Assembly: GCA_963718755.1 (NCBI GenBank)
Contig: OY970376.1
Span: 2,294,001 to 2,358,000 of the forward strand
Source: VRUE01 sp963718755
GTDB taxonomy: Bacteria; Actinomycetota; Thermoleophilia; Solirubrobacterales; 70-9
DNA: 64,000 bases
Reading direction: 5' to 3'
Part shown: positions 17,630 to 26,920 of the stretch, piece by piece
Position numbering within the stretch: position 1 is the stretch's first letter
Layout: each line of letters opens with the position of its first letter
Made by a program: the position numbers and the translations under genes
Notes under the pieces: generated by a model
The model's database searches: none
Told to the model about the DNA's origin: nothing
Seen by the model: the letters and a program-made list of their open reading frames with translations, nothing else

Positions 17630-18199
17630 TTGAAAATCACGCTGGCATCCGGATCTCCTCAGCGACGTGAGCTTCTCGAAAAGCTTGGGGTGGAGTTCGA
17701 GGTCGTCGTGCCCGGGGTTGAGGAGCTTTCGGGGGGCGATCCCGAGATTGAGGTTGTGGAGAATGCACGCAGGAAGGCGAGCGCGGTAGCCGGGAGCGCA
17801 GGACCCGCGCGCCTGGTGCTTGCATGTGACACCGATGTAGTTCTGGATGGCAAGGCTTTGGGCAAGCCCGCCGACGAGACGGCGGCTCGCGAGTACCTGG
17901 ACCGGATGTCGGGCCGCGCCCACACGGTGATGAGCGGTTTGGTGGTGCTCGTCGACGGGGAGGAGCGGTCGGGGCTGGAACGGACCACCGTCGTCTTCAA
18001 GGATCTGGATGAGGTCGCTAAGGACCGTTACGTGCGGTTTGGGGAGTGGCGTGGTCGCTCTGGTGGATACGCGATCCAGACGCTTGGCTCGACCCTGGTC
18101 GAGCGGATCGAGGGCAGCGTCTCCAACGTCGTCGGCCTGCCGGTCGGCCTGCTGGCTGAGCTGGTCCCGGAGCTGCTGGAGCCGGGCTCAGCCGCGTAG
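17630..18199 (+). CDS. maf: Maf-family nucleotide pyrophosphatase
   Basis: 189 aa. Hydrolyses non-canonical or house-cleaning nucleoside triphosphates. Signature LASGSPQRRELLEKLGVEF at the N-terminus, DTDVVLDGKALGKPADE in the middle (DT-V family motif), SGRAHTVMSGLVV and the closing SVSNVVGLPVGLL. The start is TTG 17630 with no strong Shine-Dalgarno. The 3' end overlaps the convergent HD-GYP gene by 12 bp. Confidence 0.93.
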   Translation: MKITLASGSPQRRELLEKLGVEFEVVVPGVEELSGGDPEIEVVENARRKASAVAGSAGPARLVLACDTDVVLDGKALGKPADETAAREYLDRMSGRAHTVMSGLVVLVDGEERSGLERTTVVFKDLDEVAKDRYVRFGEWRGRSGGYAIQTLGSTLVERIEGSVSNVVGLPVGLLAELVPELLEPGSAA

Positions 18200-19162
18200 G
18201 GCGAGCGCCTCTTCGAGGTTGTCGAGAAGGGCGTCGACCACTTCCGGGTCGAACTGAGTGCCCCGTCTGCGGACGATCAGCTGGGTCGCCTCCTCGACGG
18301 TGTACGCCGGCCGATGGTGTCGATCGCTGAGCAGCGCGTCGAAGACGTCGGCGACGGCGACGATCCTTCCCTCTATCGGTATCTCCTCACCGCGCAGCGC
18401 ATGCGGGTAGCCGCTTCCGTCGAATCGCTCGTGGTGGGTGAGCGCGATTCGCCCGGCCATCCTCAGCAGTTCCGTCTCGGAGTCGACGAGGATCTCGTAG
18501 CCGACCGTCGTATGGGTCCTCACCCGCTCACGCTCGCTCTCGGTCAGCCTGTCCCGCTTGTGCAGCACTCCATCTGGTATCGCGACTGTGCCGATGTCGT
18601 GCATCGGCGTGGCGGCGCGCAACAGCGCGACGCGGTTGGTGTCGAAGCCGAGCTTGGACCCGAGCAGGGCGGCGATCGAAGCCACCCCGGTGAGGTGACG
18701 CCGTGCCTCGGGGTTGTGCATCTCGATCGCGCTTGCCAGCCGCACGGCGATTTCTCGCGCAGCCTGTTTGAGCTGCTGATGGCGCAGTGCGCTTGCCACC
18801 GTGATCCGCAGCGGGCCTAATCCCAGCGGCTTCGACAGATAGCCGCAGGCGCCGAGGCGAAGAGCATGCTGGACACCATGCAGATCGTCGGCGCCGGCTA
18901 CGACGACTATCGCGGTGTCGGGATGGTCCTGGGCGATCTCCTCGACCAGGCCACGCTCCTCCGCGGTCCCGATCTCACAGAGTGCGAGGTGAAACGGCAG
19001 CCCAACGAGCTTCTCGCGCGCCGTCTCGAGGGTATTCGCGAACTCGCATTCGTACTCCTGCCCGAGCGAGGATCTGACGAAGCGCAAATCCTCCGGCCGC
19101 TCATCCGCGGCAAGGATGCGCGCTCTCTCTCCCGGTCGCCCGGCGGTCTCGTAGGAAACCAT
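18188..19162 (-). CDS. Receiver-like / HD-GYP domain protein (putative c-di-GMP phosphodiesterase)
   Basis: 324 aa. Residues ~14-125 form a CheY-like receiver (acidic D20/E21, conserved K111 in YLSKP). The phospho-acceptor Asp is replaced by Glu63 (LALCEIG), so phosphorylation is unlikely and the domain may be locked active. Residues ~140-320 form an HD-GYP domain: H188-D189 in MHDIGTVAIPDGVLHK, HHERFDGSGYP with GYP at 251-253, and VAVADVFDALLSDR. The expected activity is hydrolysis of cyclic di-GMP. A consensus-like promoter lies just upstream at 19180-19209 and the gene is divergent from mreB. Confidence 0.88.
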   Translation of the reverse strand: MVSYETAGRPGERARILAADERPEDLRFVRSSLGQEYECEFANTLETAREKLVGLPFHLALCEIGTAEERGLVEEIAQDHPDTAIVVVAGADDLHGVQHALRLGACGYLSKPLGLGPLRITVASALRHQQLKQAAREIAVRLASAIEMHNPEARRHLTGVASIAALLGSKLGFDTNRVALLRAATPMHDIGTVAIPDGVLHKRDRLTESERERVRTHTTVGYEILVDSETELLRMAGRIALTHHERFDGSGYPHALRGEEIPIEGRIVAVADVFDALLSDRHHRPAYTVEEATQLIVRRRGTQFDPEVVDALLDNLEEALALRG

Positions 19163-19179
19163 TTGCTCCAGCTCTGCTG

Positions 19180-19209
19180 ATTATAAGTTTCATACCCCTC
19201 GGGTGTCCA
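19180..19209 (-). promoter_or_regulatory. Sigma-70-type promoter for the HD-GYP gene
   Basis: Read on the minus strand: TGGACA (19209-19204) as -35, 18 bp spacer, TATAAT (19185-19180) as a perfect -10. Predicted transcription start is near 19173, about 10 nt before the ATG at 19162. It stands out in this GC-rich window. Confidence 0.6.
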
Positions 19210-19289
19210 TTAGAAACCCGTTAAGTTTTTAAGTGTCCGATTTTGACCATCTGGGATGATTGCGCCTGCATTTCAAGCAAATTGCGCGA

Positions 19290-20339
19290 ATGGGCATATT
19301 CAGCTACCTGACTGGACTCGGCGGCCGTGACATGGCGGTCGACCTGGGCACCGCAAACACGTTGGTTTACGTGCGGGGCCGCGGCATCGTGCTCTCCGAG
19401 CCCTCGGTGGTAGCGATTGATTCGCGCACTGGCCAGGTTCACGCGGTCGGCCTCGAAGCGAAGCGAATGCTTGGGCGTACGCCCGGCACGATCACCGCGA
19501 TCCGGCCACTGAAGGACGGCGTGATTGCCGACTTCGATGTAACCGAACAGATGCTGCGCCACTTCATCAAGCAGGTTCACTCCAACCGCTTCGCCCACCC
19601 ACGCGTCGTCGTTTGCGTCCCCTCGGGAGTGACCGGCGTCGAGAAGCGGGCGGTCGAGGAGGCCTGCCTCTCGGCCGGGGCGCGCAAGGCGTACCTGATC
19701 GAGGAGCCAATGGCCGCCGCGATCGGCGCCGGGCTGCCGGTCGCCGAGCCGACGGGCTCCCTGATCGTCGACGTCGGCGGTGGCACCACCGAGGTGGCGG
19801 TGATCTCGCTGGGTGGGATCGTCGTCTCGCAATCGATCCGCGTGGGGGGCGACGAGCTCGACGAGGCGATCGTCAACCACTGCAAACATGCCTACAAACT
19901 GGCGATCGGCACGCAGACGGCGGAGGAGGTCAAGCTCGAGGCCGGTTCGGCCTCGCCCCTGCCCGAAGAGGTCGAGGTCGAGATCCGTGGCCGTGACCTC
20001 GTCTCCGGTTTGCCGAAGACGATCACCCTCGGTTCGGCCGAGGTGCGCGAGGCGCTCGAGGAACCGGTCGGGCATGTGATCGATGCGGTCAAGGACACCC
20101 TGGATCGCACCCCGCCGGAGCTTGCCGGCGACATCATGGATCGAGGTATTACCCTTGCCGGTGGCGGCGCGCTTCTGCAAGGACTCGAACAGCGCCTTCG
20201 CGATGAGTGCCAGATGCCGTGTCAACTGGCAGAGTCGCCCTTGACGTGCGTGGCGGTTGGCTCGGGCATCTCCCTGGAGGAGTTCGAGACGATTCACCGC
20301 GCCAGCAAGATGAACTCGGGAATGGCGCGTGTTCCTTAA
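19290..20339 (+). CDS. mreB: Rod shape-determining protein MreB
   Basis: 349 aa bacterial actin that directs lateral wall synthesis. Phosphate-binding loop AVDLGTANTLVYVRG, VVCVPSGVTGVEKRAVEEA, EPMAAAIGAGLPV, VDVGGGTTEVAVISLGG and GITLAGGGALLQGLE are all present. ATG 19290 (MGIFSYLTG) matches the membrane-binding start typical of the family; a TTG ten codons upstream is less likely. First gene of the mreB-mreC-mreD-mrdA-rodA block. A 163-bp nested palindrome begins at its stop codon and separates it from mreC. Confidence 0.97.
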   Translation: MGIFSYLTGLGGRDMAVDLGTANTLVYVRGRGIVLSEPSVVAIDSRTGQVHAVGLEAKRMLGRTPGTITAIRPLKDGVIADFDVTEQMLRHFIKQVHSNRFAHPRVVVCVPSGVTGVEKRAVEEACLSAGARKAYLIEEPMAAAIGAGLPVAEPTGSLIVDVGGGTTEVAVISLGGIVVSQSIRVGGDELDEAIVNHCKHAYKLAIGTQTAEEVKLEAGSASPLPEEVEVEIRGRDLVSGLPKTITLGSAEVREALEEPVGHVIDAVKDTLDRTPPELAGDIMDRGITLAGGGALLQGLEQRLRDECQMPCQLAESPLTCVAVGSGISLEEFETIHRASKMNSGMARVP

Positions 20340-20501
20340 GACCCAAACCGAAAGATCGACGTGTGCGACTGACGAGCGCCGGACCAAGCCATGCAAGGAC
20401 GCAGGGAGGCCAAATAGCAGCGCTATTTGGCCGACTGAGGACGCCGCAGGGCGCCGTGTCCGCCGCCGTCAGGCGTGCGCGGCGAATTTCGGTTTGGGTC
20501 T
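20339..20501. repeat. Nested palindromic structure between mreB and mreC
   Basis: Outer arms AGACCCAAACCGAAA (20339-20353) and TTTCGGTTTGGGTCT (20487-20501) are perfect 15-bp inverted repeats; the left arm overlaps the mreB stop codon. At the centre GGCCAAATAGC (20408-20418) pairs with GCTATTTGGCC (20422-20432) around a 3-nt loop. GAGGACGCCGC (20437-20447) also occurs in the dispersed elements near 32300 and 52270. Could be an RNA structure controlling readthrough into mreC. Confidence 0.7.
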
Positions 20502-20545
20502 CTTCAAGCGCCGTTCATGCAAAGCACCAAACTTAGGTTTCCGCC

Positions 20546-21397
20546 GTGTACCGCAAGCAAGTACGCCGCCGTAGGGCGGTATTAACCCTCCTCATCATCG
20601 GCTCCTTCCTGTTGCTGACGATCACCTATGGGCAGAGCTCGGGTGGTCTGCAGCGGGGAGTGAGCACGATCTTCAGCCCGCTGCAAAGCGTTGCCGATCG
20701 GGCTCTCAAGCCTGCTCGCGACCTGGTTGGCTGGTTCGACAAGACCTTCGAGGCCCGCGGAGAAAACAGCCGCCTCGAGGACGAACTGGTGACCGCGCGC
20801 CGGCAGGCTGTCGCCGGCCAGGAGGCGCTCCAGGAGAACGCCCAGTTTCGCAAGCTCTTCGTCCTCAACCGCGGCCCGGCCCTGGCCGAATCGGGATACG
20901 AGCCGGTTACCGGCCGGGTGATCGCCCGCTCGCCGACCGTCTGGCACTCGGCGGTGACGATCGACGTCGGCTCCGACGACGGCGTCCGGGTCGAGGACCC
21001 GGTGATCAGCGGTGACGGGCTGGTCGGTCTGATCGCCTCTGCCCAGGGCGGCTCGGCCCAGGTCACCCTGATTACCGACCACACCAGCGCCGTCTCCGCG
21101 AAGGTGCTGCCTGAGGGCGTGCAGGGTTTGATCCGCCCTGAGGTCGGCGATCCCGAGGACCTGATCCTCGACTTCATCGACTCGACCAAGGACGTGCACC
21201 GCGGCCAGGTCGTGGTCACCTCGGGTTGGCGAGCCCAGGGCCTCTCTTCGCTCTTCCCGCCCGGTCTGCCGGTGGGCGAGGTTACGAGCGCCTCGATCGT
21301 CGAGCAGGAGGCAAGCCAACAGGTTCACTTGCGTCCTTACGCCGATCTCGCCAACCTGGACCTTGTCCAGGTTCTCACTGGAGGCCAACGCGGATGA
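20546..21397 (+). CDS. mreC: Rod shape-determining protein MreC
   Basis: 283 aa. Bitopic membrane protein: basic start, one helix (about residues 10-30, VLTLLIIGSFLLLTITYG), a periplasmic coiled coil (about 70-100) and a beta-rich domain with VTGRVIARSPTVWHSAVTID, DDGVRVEDPVISGDGLVG and LITDHTSAVSAKV. It links MreB filaments to the wall synthases PBP2 and RodA. GTG start at 20546. Overlaps mreD by 4 bp (ATGA). Confidence 0.93.
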   Translation: MYRKQVRRRRAVLTLLIIGSFLLLTITYGQSSGGLQRGVSTIFSPLQSVADRALKPARDLVGWFDKTFEARGENSRLEDELVTARRQAVAGQEALQENAQFRKLFVLNRGPALAESGYEPVTGRVIARSPTVWHSAVTIDVGSDDGVRVEDPVISGDGLVGLIASAQGGSAQVTLITDHTSAVSAKVLPEGVQGLIRPEVGDPEDLILDFIDSTKDVHRGQVVVTSGWRAQGLSSLFPPGLPVGEVTSASIVEQEASQQVHLRPYADLANLDLVQVLTGGQRG

Positions 21398-21942
21398 TCG
21401 TCACGCCGAAGATCTTCGCCCGCCTGGCGGCGATCGCAGTCATCGCCGTGTTGCTGCAGCTCTCGTTTTTCTCCCGCGTGGAGCTCCTCCACACGAGCGC
21501 CGACATCCTGCCCCTGGTCGTCGTCGCTCTCGGTCTGCTCGGCGGCAGCATGACCGGCGCCGTCGCCGGCTTCTGGATCGGCTTCCTCGTCGATTGCCTG
21601 CTCGTGGCGCCGCTCGGCGGCTCCTCGCTGGTGCTGCTCAGTGCCGGCTATCTGGCCGGCCTCTTCCGCGAACGATTCGATATCCACAGCGCCCTGGTGC
21701 CGCCGCTGCTCTGCATGGCGCTGACGCTGTTTGCCGAGCTGGGCTTTGCCGCCGTGCAGCTGATGCTCGGCGTCGATGCCCCTGTCAGCACCCTGATCGT
21801 GCGCGACATGCTGCTGAAGAGCATCTACGCCTTCTTCCTCGCCTGGCCGATCTACTACGGCCTGCGCCGGCTGCTGCGACCGGCGCTGGTCGACGAGTCG
21901 AAGGTCAGCGGCCGCCGTCAGCCGACCGTGCTGGGAGCCTAG
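21394..21942 (+). CDS. mreD: Rod shape-determining protein MreD
   Basis: 182 aa, with about five or six hydrophobic helices typical of MreD. Recognised by its place between mreC and mrdA, size and pattern (RVELLHTSADILPLVVVALGL, GAVAGFWIGFLVDCLLVAPLG). The ATG at 21394 overlaps the mreC stop as ATGA, so translation is coupled. The ending is a short charged tail. Confidence 0.85.
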   Translation: MIVTPKIFARLAAIAVIAVLLQLSFFSRVELLHTSADILPLVVVALGLLGGSMTGAVAGFWIGFLVDCLLVAPLGGSSLVLLSAGYLAGLFRERFDIHSALVPPLLCMALTLFAELGFAAVQLMLGVDAPVSTLIVRDMLLKSIYAFFLAWPIYYGLRRLLRPALVDESKVSGRRQPTVLGA

Positions 21943-21948
21943 GCAGCG

Positions 21949-23808
21949 ATGTACCGACGCTCGGACGAGCTTGGGGGGAACAACCAGCTGGTGGTGCGGA
22001 TTGCCGTCTTCGGCGGCGTCGCGATCGCGCTCTTCGCGGTGCTCTTCTTCCGGCTCTGGTTCCTGCAGATCCTCAACGGCGATGAGTTCCTCGCCGAGGC
22101 CAGGAACAACCGCACTCGCGAGTTCCGGGTCAGCGCTCCGCGCGGCGAGATCCTCGACCGCGACGGAGAGGTGCTGGTCGCCAACGGCACCAGCCTCGCC
22201 CTCCAGGTCAACCCGCGCAAACTGCCGGCCGATCCGCGCGAACGGCGAGCGGAGCTGGCGCAGCTCGCCGACCTGACCCACAGCTCGCTGCGCCGCGTTC
22301 GCCGCACGATCCACGAAGGGGTCGAGCTGGCGCCGGGCGCGCCGATCACCCTGCGCCGTGACGTCGGCAACTACCTCATCTACTACCTCGAAGAGAACCA
22401 GGCCCGCTTTCCGGGTGTGGCGGTGGAGCGGGTCTTCGTCCGTCGCTACCCGCACGGCACCCTCGCCGCTCATCTCTTCGGCAACGTCGGTGAGGTCAGC
22501 GAAGAACAGCTGAAGGAAAGCCGCTATCGCGGGCTGGAGCCGGGCGACAGCGTCGGCCAGGACGGGGTCGAGTACCAGTACGACAGGGTCCTGCGCGGTC
22601 GCAACGGGGCGACCCGGATCCAGGTCGACGCGCTCGGTCAGCCGACGCCGGGGGGGCAGCTCGACGTGGTCGATCCAACCCCCGGTGACAACCTGCGCCT
22701 GACGATCGACTCCGGCCTGCAGGAAGCGGGCGATGCGGCGCTGTCCGAACGGGGCCTCGCCGGCGGCTACGTGGCGATGGACGTGCGCAGCGGCGCGATC
22801 CTTGCGATGGGCTCCAACCCGACCTTCGACCCCGAGGTCTTCACCCGGCCGCTCAGCCAGAGCCAGGTCAACCAGCTCTATCGCGACCCCGTCCTCTCGC
22901 CGCTGACCAACCGCGCGATCGCCGGCGCCTACCCGACCGGTTCGACCTTCAAGCCGATCACCTCGGTTGCCGCGCTTGCGAGCGGCAACGTGACCACGAC
23001 CGAACCGATCTACGACGACGGCCTCTTCACCCTCGGCGGCATCGACTTCGAAAACGCCGGTGGCGCCGCCTACGGCTCGCTCTCGATGCAGAAGGCGCTC
23101 GAAGTCTCCTCCGACGTCTTCTATTACACGCTCGGCGATCGCATGAACGGCAGCCCCGCTCTGCAGGAGTGGGCGCACAAGCTCGGCATCGGGCGGGAGA
23201 GCGGCATCGACCTGCCGGGCGAGCAGCCGGGCCTGCTGCCGACCCCGGCCTGGCGCAACCAGCTCTACCGCGAAGAACTGACCGAACGGCCCTGGTCGGC
23301 AGGTGACAACGTCAACCTCGCCGTCGGCCAGGGCGACCTTCAGGCCGACCCGCTGCAGATGGCGGTCGCCTACGCGACGATCGCGAACGGCGGCACGGTG
23401 CCCCGCCCGCACGTCGCGATGCAGGTCGAAGACCCCGCCGGCAGGGTCCTGCGTGAATTCGAGCCCAGCCCTGCGCGTTCGATCGAGATCGACCCCGAGT
23501 GGCGCGAGACGATCCTCGCCGGGCTGCACGACGCGGCGCAGTCGCCCAGTGGAACCTCCTACGGCGTCTTCGGCGGTTTTCCGGTGCCGGTTGCAGGCAA
23601 GACCGGCACCGCGGAGCGCCCCCCGTACGCCGATCAGTCATGGTATGTGGTGCTTGCCCCCTACCCAGACCCAGAGATCGTCGTCGCCGTGACCTTCGAG
23701 CAGGGCGGTTTCGGCGCCGACACGGCAGCCCCCGCCGCCCTGCAGATCCTCTCCGAGCACTTCGGCAAGAACGCCGAGCCGGTGGAAACCGCGGGGGCGG
23801 TGGAGTAG
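21949..23808 (+). CDS. mrdA: Penicillin-binding protein 2 (peptidoglycan transpeptidase)
   Basis: 619 aa class B PBP of the elongasome. One N-terminal membrane helix (about residues 18-40), then a dimerisation domain (APRGEILDRDGEVLVANG). Transpeptidase motifs: active serine in YPTGSTFKPI (about residue 330), a second motif in SSDVFYYTLGD (SSD instead of SxN), and KTGTAERPP (about 548). The cysteine- and zinc-free form is as expected for actinobacteria. It starts 6 bp after mreD and is followed by its glycosyltransferase partner rodA. Confidence 0.95.
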   Translation: MYRRSDELGGNNQLVVRIAVFGGVAIALFAVLFFRLWFLQILNGDEFLAEARNNRTREFRVSAPRGEILDRDGEVLVANGTSLALQVNPRKLPADPRERRAELAQLADLTHSSLRRVRRTIHEGVELAPGAPITLRRDVGNYLIYYLEENQARFPGVAVERVFVRRYPHGTLAAHLFGNVGEVSEEQLKESRYRGLEPGDSVGQDGVEYQYDRVLRGRNGATRIQVDALGQPTPGGQLDVVDPTPGDNLRLTIDSGLQEAGDAALSERGLAGGYVAMDVRSGAILAMGSNPTFDPEVFTRPLSQSQVNQLYRDPVLSPLTNRAIAGAYPTGSTFKPITSVAALASGNVTTTEPIYDDGLFTLGGIDFENAGGAAYGSLSMQKALEVSSDVFYYTLGDRMNGSPALQEWAHKLGIGRESGIDLPGEQPGLLPTPAWRNQLYREELTERPWSAGDNVNLAVGQGDLQADPLQMAVAYATIANGGTVPRPHVAMQVEDPAGRVLREFEPSPARSIEIDPEWRETILAGLHDAAQSPSGTSYGVFGGFPVPVAGKTGTAERPPYADQSWYVVLAPYPDPEIVVAVTFEQGGFGADTAAPAALQILSEHFGKNAEPVETAGAVE

Positions 23809-23812
23809 TCCG

Positions 23813-25009
23813 ATGTACGCAACCCGAGCCCGCAGAGCCCGTCCAGAAGCCTTCACCGCCAGGCCCAGCATTGCCGAGCGCTTCGGCCTGCCCTACATGG
23901 ACGCCCAGCTTGGCTTCGCAGCCCTCGCCCTTGTCGCGTTCAGCGTCTTCACCCTGGGGCAGGCGACGCAGGGTGACGTGCCGGGCAACCCGGGTTATTT
24001 CGTCGATCGGCAAATCATCTACGCGGTCCTCGGCTTGACCGGCATGTACGTCTTGGCCCGGATCGATTACTCGCGCTTCCGCGAGCTCCGGGTCGGGATC
24101 TACACCTTCCTCTGCGCCAGCGTCACGCTTGTCTTCTTCTTCGGCTTCGCGGCGCGCGGCTCGCGGCGCGCCTTCGACCTTCCCTTCTTCAGCTTCCAGC
24201 CATCGGAGCTGGGCAAGCTCCTGCTCGTATTGGCGCTTGCCGGGTTCGTCATCGATGGCGCCCGGCGGGGCTCGGCACGGCAGCGCACTGTGCGCTACCT
24301 CTGCCTCGGCCTCGCGCCGGCTGCGCTCGTTTTCCTGCAGCCGGACCTCGGCACCGCCTTGGTGTACGGGGCAATCACCCTCGCCGTGATGTTCGTGGGG
24401 GGCGTCCCCTGGACGCACTTCGCCCTGATCGGCGCGATTCTGGCCACTCTGGTTACGGCTGTCCTGGTGGTGGCGCCGGCGGCGGGGGTTCCCCTGCTCA
24501 AGGGCTACCAGGAGGAAAGGCTCACGTCTTTCCTCGACCCGGACGCCCACCTCAGCGGCGCTGGTTATCAACAAGATCAATCGCAGATCGCCACCGGCTC
24601 GGGGCAGTTGACCGGCCGCGGCGATCGAGCGACTCAAACGCGGCTCGACTTCGTCCCTGAGCGGCACACCGACTTCATCTTTGCGGTGATCGGTGAGCGC
24701 TACGGATTTACGGGAGCCGCATTCGTCCTATCCCTATACGCCCTGCTGATCTGGCGGGCGCTGCGGATCGTGACGCTCTCAAAGAACTCGTACGGGACCC
24801 TCGTGGCAGGCGGCATCGCCGCCATGCTGCTCTTTCAGGTCTTCGTCAACGTGGGGATGAACCTCGGGATCATGCCGATCACCGGGATTCCCCTGCCGCT
24901 GCTGAGCTACGGGGGCTCGTCTGTACTGGCGACCCTGCTCGCAGTGGGAGTGCTTCAGAGCATTCACATGCAAGCGCGCCTCAGCCAGAAAGGCAGGTTC
25001 GCCTGGTAA
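23813..25009 (+). CDS. rodA: RodA peptidoglycan glycosyltransferase (SEDS family)
   Basis: 398 aa with about ten membrane helices. SEDS signatures: SFQPSELGKLLLVLALA, FLQPDLGTALVYGAI, DFVPERHTDFIFAVIGER and the C-terminal GIPLPLLSYGGSSVLATL. Polymerises lipid II together with PBP2, encoded 4 bp upstream. The N-terminus is about 20 residues longer than usual and basic. Ends the rod-shape operon before rng. Confidence 0.96.
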   Translation: MYATRARRARPEAFTARPSIAERFGLPYMDAQLGFAALALVAFSVFTLGQATQGDVPGNPGYFVDRQIIYAVLGLTGMYVLARIDYSRFRELRVGIYTFLCASVTLVFFFGFAARGSRRAFDLPFFSFQPSELGKLLLVLALAGFVIDGARRGSARQRTVRYLCLGLAPAALVFLQPDLGTALVYGAITLAVMFVGGVPWTHFALIGAILATLVTAVLVVAPAAGVPLLKGYQEERLTSFLDPDAHLSGAGYQQDQSQIATGSGQLTGRGDRATQTRLDFVPERHTDFIFAVIGERYGFTGAAFVLSLYALLIWRALRIVTLSKNSYGTLVAGGIAAMLLFQVFVNVGMNLGIMPITGIPLPLLSYGGSSVLATLLAVGVLQSIHMQARLSQKGRFAW

Positions 25010-25063
25010 TCCCTCGAAGGGGACCCGGCCACGCGTACCTATCTGAACTGAGCTGAACAAAAC

Positions 25064-26920
25064 ATGAAGAAAACCATCCTGGTGTCCGCCGATCGCGGCG
25101 AGACCCGTGTCGCCGTTCTCGAGTCGAAGACGAAAGGCGGCAAACGCGACGTCGCGGAGCTCTACATAGAGCGCCGTGGCCGGCGATCGATCGTCGGCAA
25201 CATCTACAAGGGCAAGGTCGACAACGTCCTGCCCGGCATGGAGGCCGCCTTCGTCGACATCGGCCTCGAGCGCAACGGCTTCCTGCACGTCGACGAGATC
25301 GTGCTCCCCAACGGGGAGCAGGCGCCCAAGCGCGGCCGCGGCAGCGGCCGCAAGATCAGCGAGCTGATCAAATCGGGCCAGGAGATCCTGGTCCAGGTCG
25401 TCAAGGACCCGCTCAAGTCGAAGGGCGCGCGCCTCTCGATGAACCTCTCGATCGCCGGCCGTTATCTGGTCTACGCGCCGCAGGGAAGCGGAGTAGGCGT
25501 CAGCCGGCGGCTATCGGAATCCGAGCGCGACCGGCTGCGCAAGATGGTCGACCGCACCTACAAAGGCCCGGGCGGGCTGATCGTCCGCACCGCCGCCCAC
25601 GGGGCAAAAAAATCCGACTTCGTGCGCGAGGTCGGCTACCTGCACAAGCTCTACGACGTGCTCGAGCGGCGAGCCGAGAAAACCAAGGGGCTGGGCCTGG
25701 TCTTCCAGGAGGCGGACCTGCCGGTGCGGGTGCTGCGCGACGTCTTCCTCTCCGACTTCGAAACGGCGGTGATCGACTCGCCCAAGCAGTTCGATCGGGT
25801 GACCGGCTTCTTCCAGCGCACCGCGCCGGAGCTGGTCGAGAAAGTCGAGCTGTATGAGAACCCCAAACCGCTGCTGGAGAAATGGGGTATCGACAAGGAG
25901 ATCGAGTCGACCCTGGTGCGCCGCGTCGACCTGCCCTCCGGCGGCTACCTGATCATCGACTACACCGAGGCGTTGACCGTTATCGACGTCAACAGCGGCA
26001 GCTTCACCGGCCGCGGCAAAGGCGGCCTCGAGGAGACGATCACGAGGGTCAACACCGAGGCGGCCGATGAGGCCGTGCGGCAGCTGCGGCTGCGCGACAT
26101 CGGCGGCATCATCGTGATCGACTTCATCGACATGGCGCGGGCGAGGAACCGCGACAAAGTGCTGAAAACGCTGCGCAAAGCGCTCGACGCCGACAAGTCG
26201 AAGAGCTATGTAGTGGAGGTCTCGCCGCTCGGGCTGGTCGAGATGACCCGTCAGAACATCACCGACGGGGTGCGCGAGATCCTCACCGCGCCCTGTCCGA
26301 CCTGTGCCGGCGAGGGCGTCGTCCTCTCGGCCGAGACGGTGGCGCTGGACGGCCTGCGCCAGATGCGGGAGATGGCCGCCGAGAAGGCGGATGCGGAGGC
26401 CTTCCTGCTGCGGGTGAACCCGAAAGTCGCGGCGAAGCTGATCGAGGCCGACAGCGGCCTGGCGGAGCTCGAGCAGGAAACCGGCAAGCAGTTCCACTTC
26501 GAGGGTGGCGACGCACTCTCGATCGACACCTTCGAGCTGGTCGAAGCGGGCAGCCGCGCTCAGATCGAGGAGCGGGCGCTGCCCTTCAAGGTCGGCGAGG
26601 AGGTGCTGGTCACAATCGAGGAGCCGCACATGTACAACGCCGACGACGCGGTCGCCAGGATCGACTCCTACATCGTCAGCGTCAGCGGCGGCGGACCCTT
26701 CGTCGGCGAGCGCAAGATGGTGCGGATCGAGCGGGTCGAGCGTGCCGCCGCGGTGGCTTCGCTGCTCGGCGATCCGGCCGGCAACGGCGCCAACGGCGGT
26801 GGACCAGACGCGTCGGGGTCCGAGGCTCTAGAATCCTCGCCCTCGCGCAGTAGCCGTCGTGGCCGCAGGGGCGGTCAGGGCAGGTCGCGCTCCACTTCAC
26901 AGAGCGGCAAGGACGAATGA
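25064..26920 (+). CDS. rng: Ribonuclease E/G
   Basis: 618 aa endoribonuclease for mRNA decay and rRNA processing. N-terminal S1/RNase H-like region (IVGNIYKGKVDNVLPGMEAAFVDIG), catalytic metal-binding Asp residues in TVIDVNSGSFTG (about 306) and GIIVIDFIDMARARNRD (about 350), and a zinc-link CPTC (about 410). The C-terminal ~60 residues are a low-complexity Gly/Ser/Arg tail. Overlaps rplU by 4 bp (ATGA), so rng and the ribosomal genes are probably co-translated. Confidence 0.95.
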   Translation: MKKTILVSADRGETRVAVLESKTKGGKRDVAELYIERRGRRSIVGNIYKGKVDNVLPGMEAAFVDIGLERNGFLHVDEIVLPNGEQAPKRGRGSGRKISELIKSGQEILVQVVKDPLKSKGARLSMNLSIAGRYLVYAPQGSGVGVSRRLSESERDRLRKMVDRTYKGPGGLIVRTAAHGAKKSDFVREVGYLHKLYDVLERRAEKTKGLGLVFQEADLPVRVLRDVFLSDFETAVIDSPKQFDRVTGFFQRTAPELVEKVELYENPKPLLEKWGIDKEIESTLVRRVDLPSGGYLIIDYTEALTVIDVNSGSFTGRGKGGLEETITRVNTEAADEAVRQLRLRDIGGIIVIDFIDMARARNRDKVLKTLRKALDADKSKSYVVEVSPLGLVEMTRQNITDGVREILTAPCPTCAGEGVVLSAETVALDGLRQMREMAAEKADAEAFLLRVNPKVAAKLIEADSGLAELEQETGKQFHFEGGDALSIDTFELVEAGSRAQIEERALPFKVGEEVLVTIEEPHMYNADDAVARIDSYIVSVSGGGPFVGERKMVRIERVERAAAVASLLGDPAGNGANGGGPDASGSEALESSPSRSSRRGRRGGQGRSRSTSQSGKDE

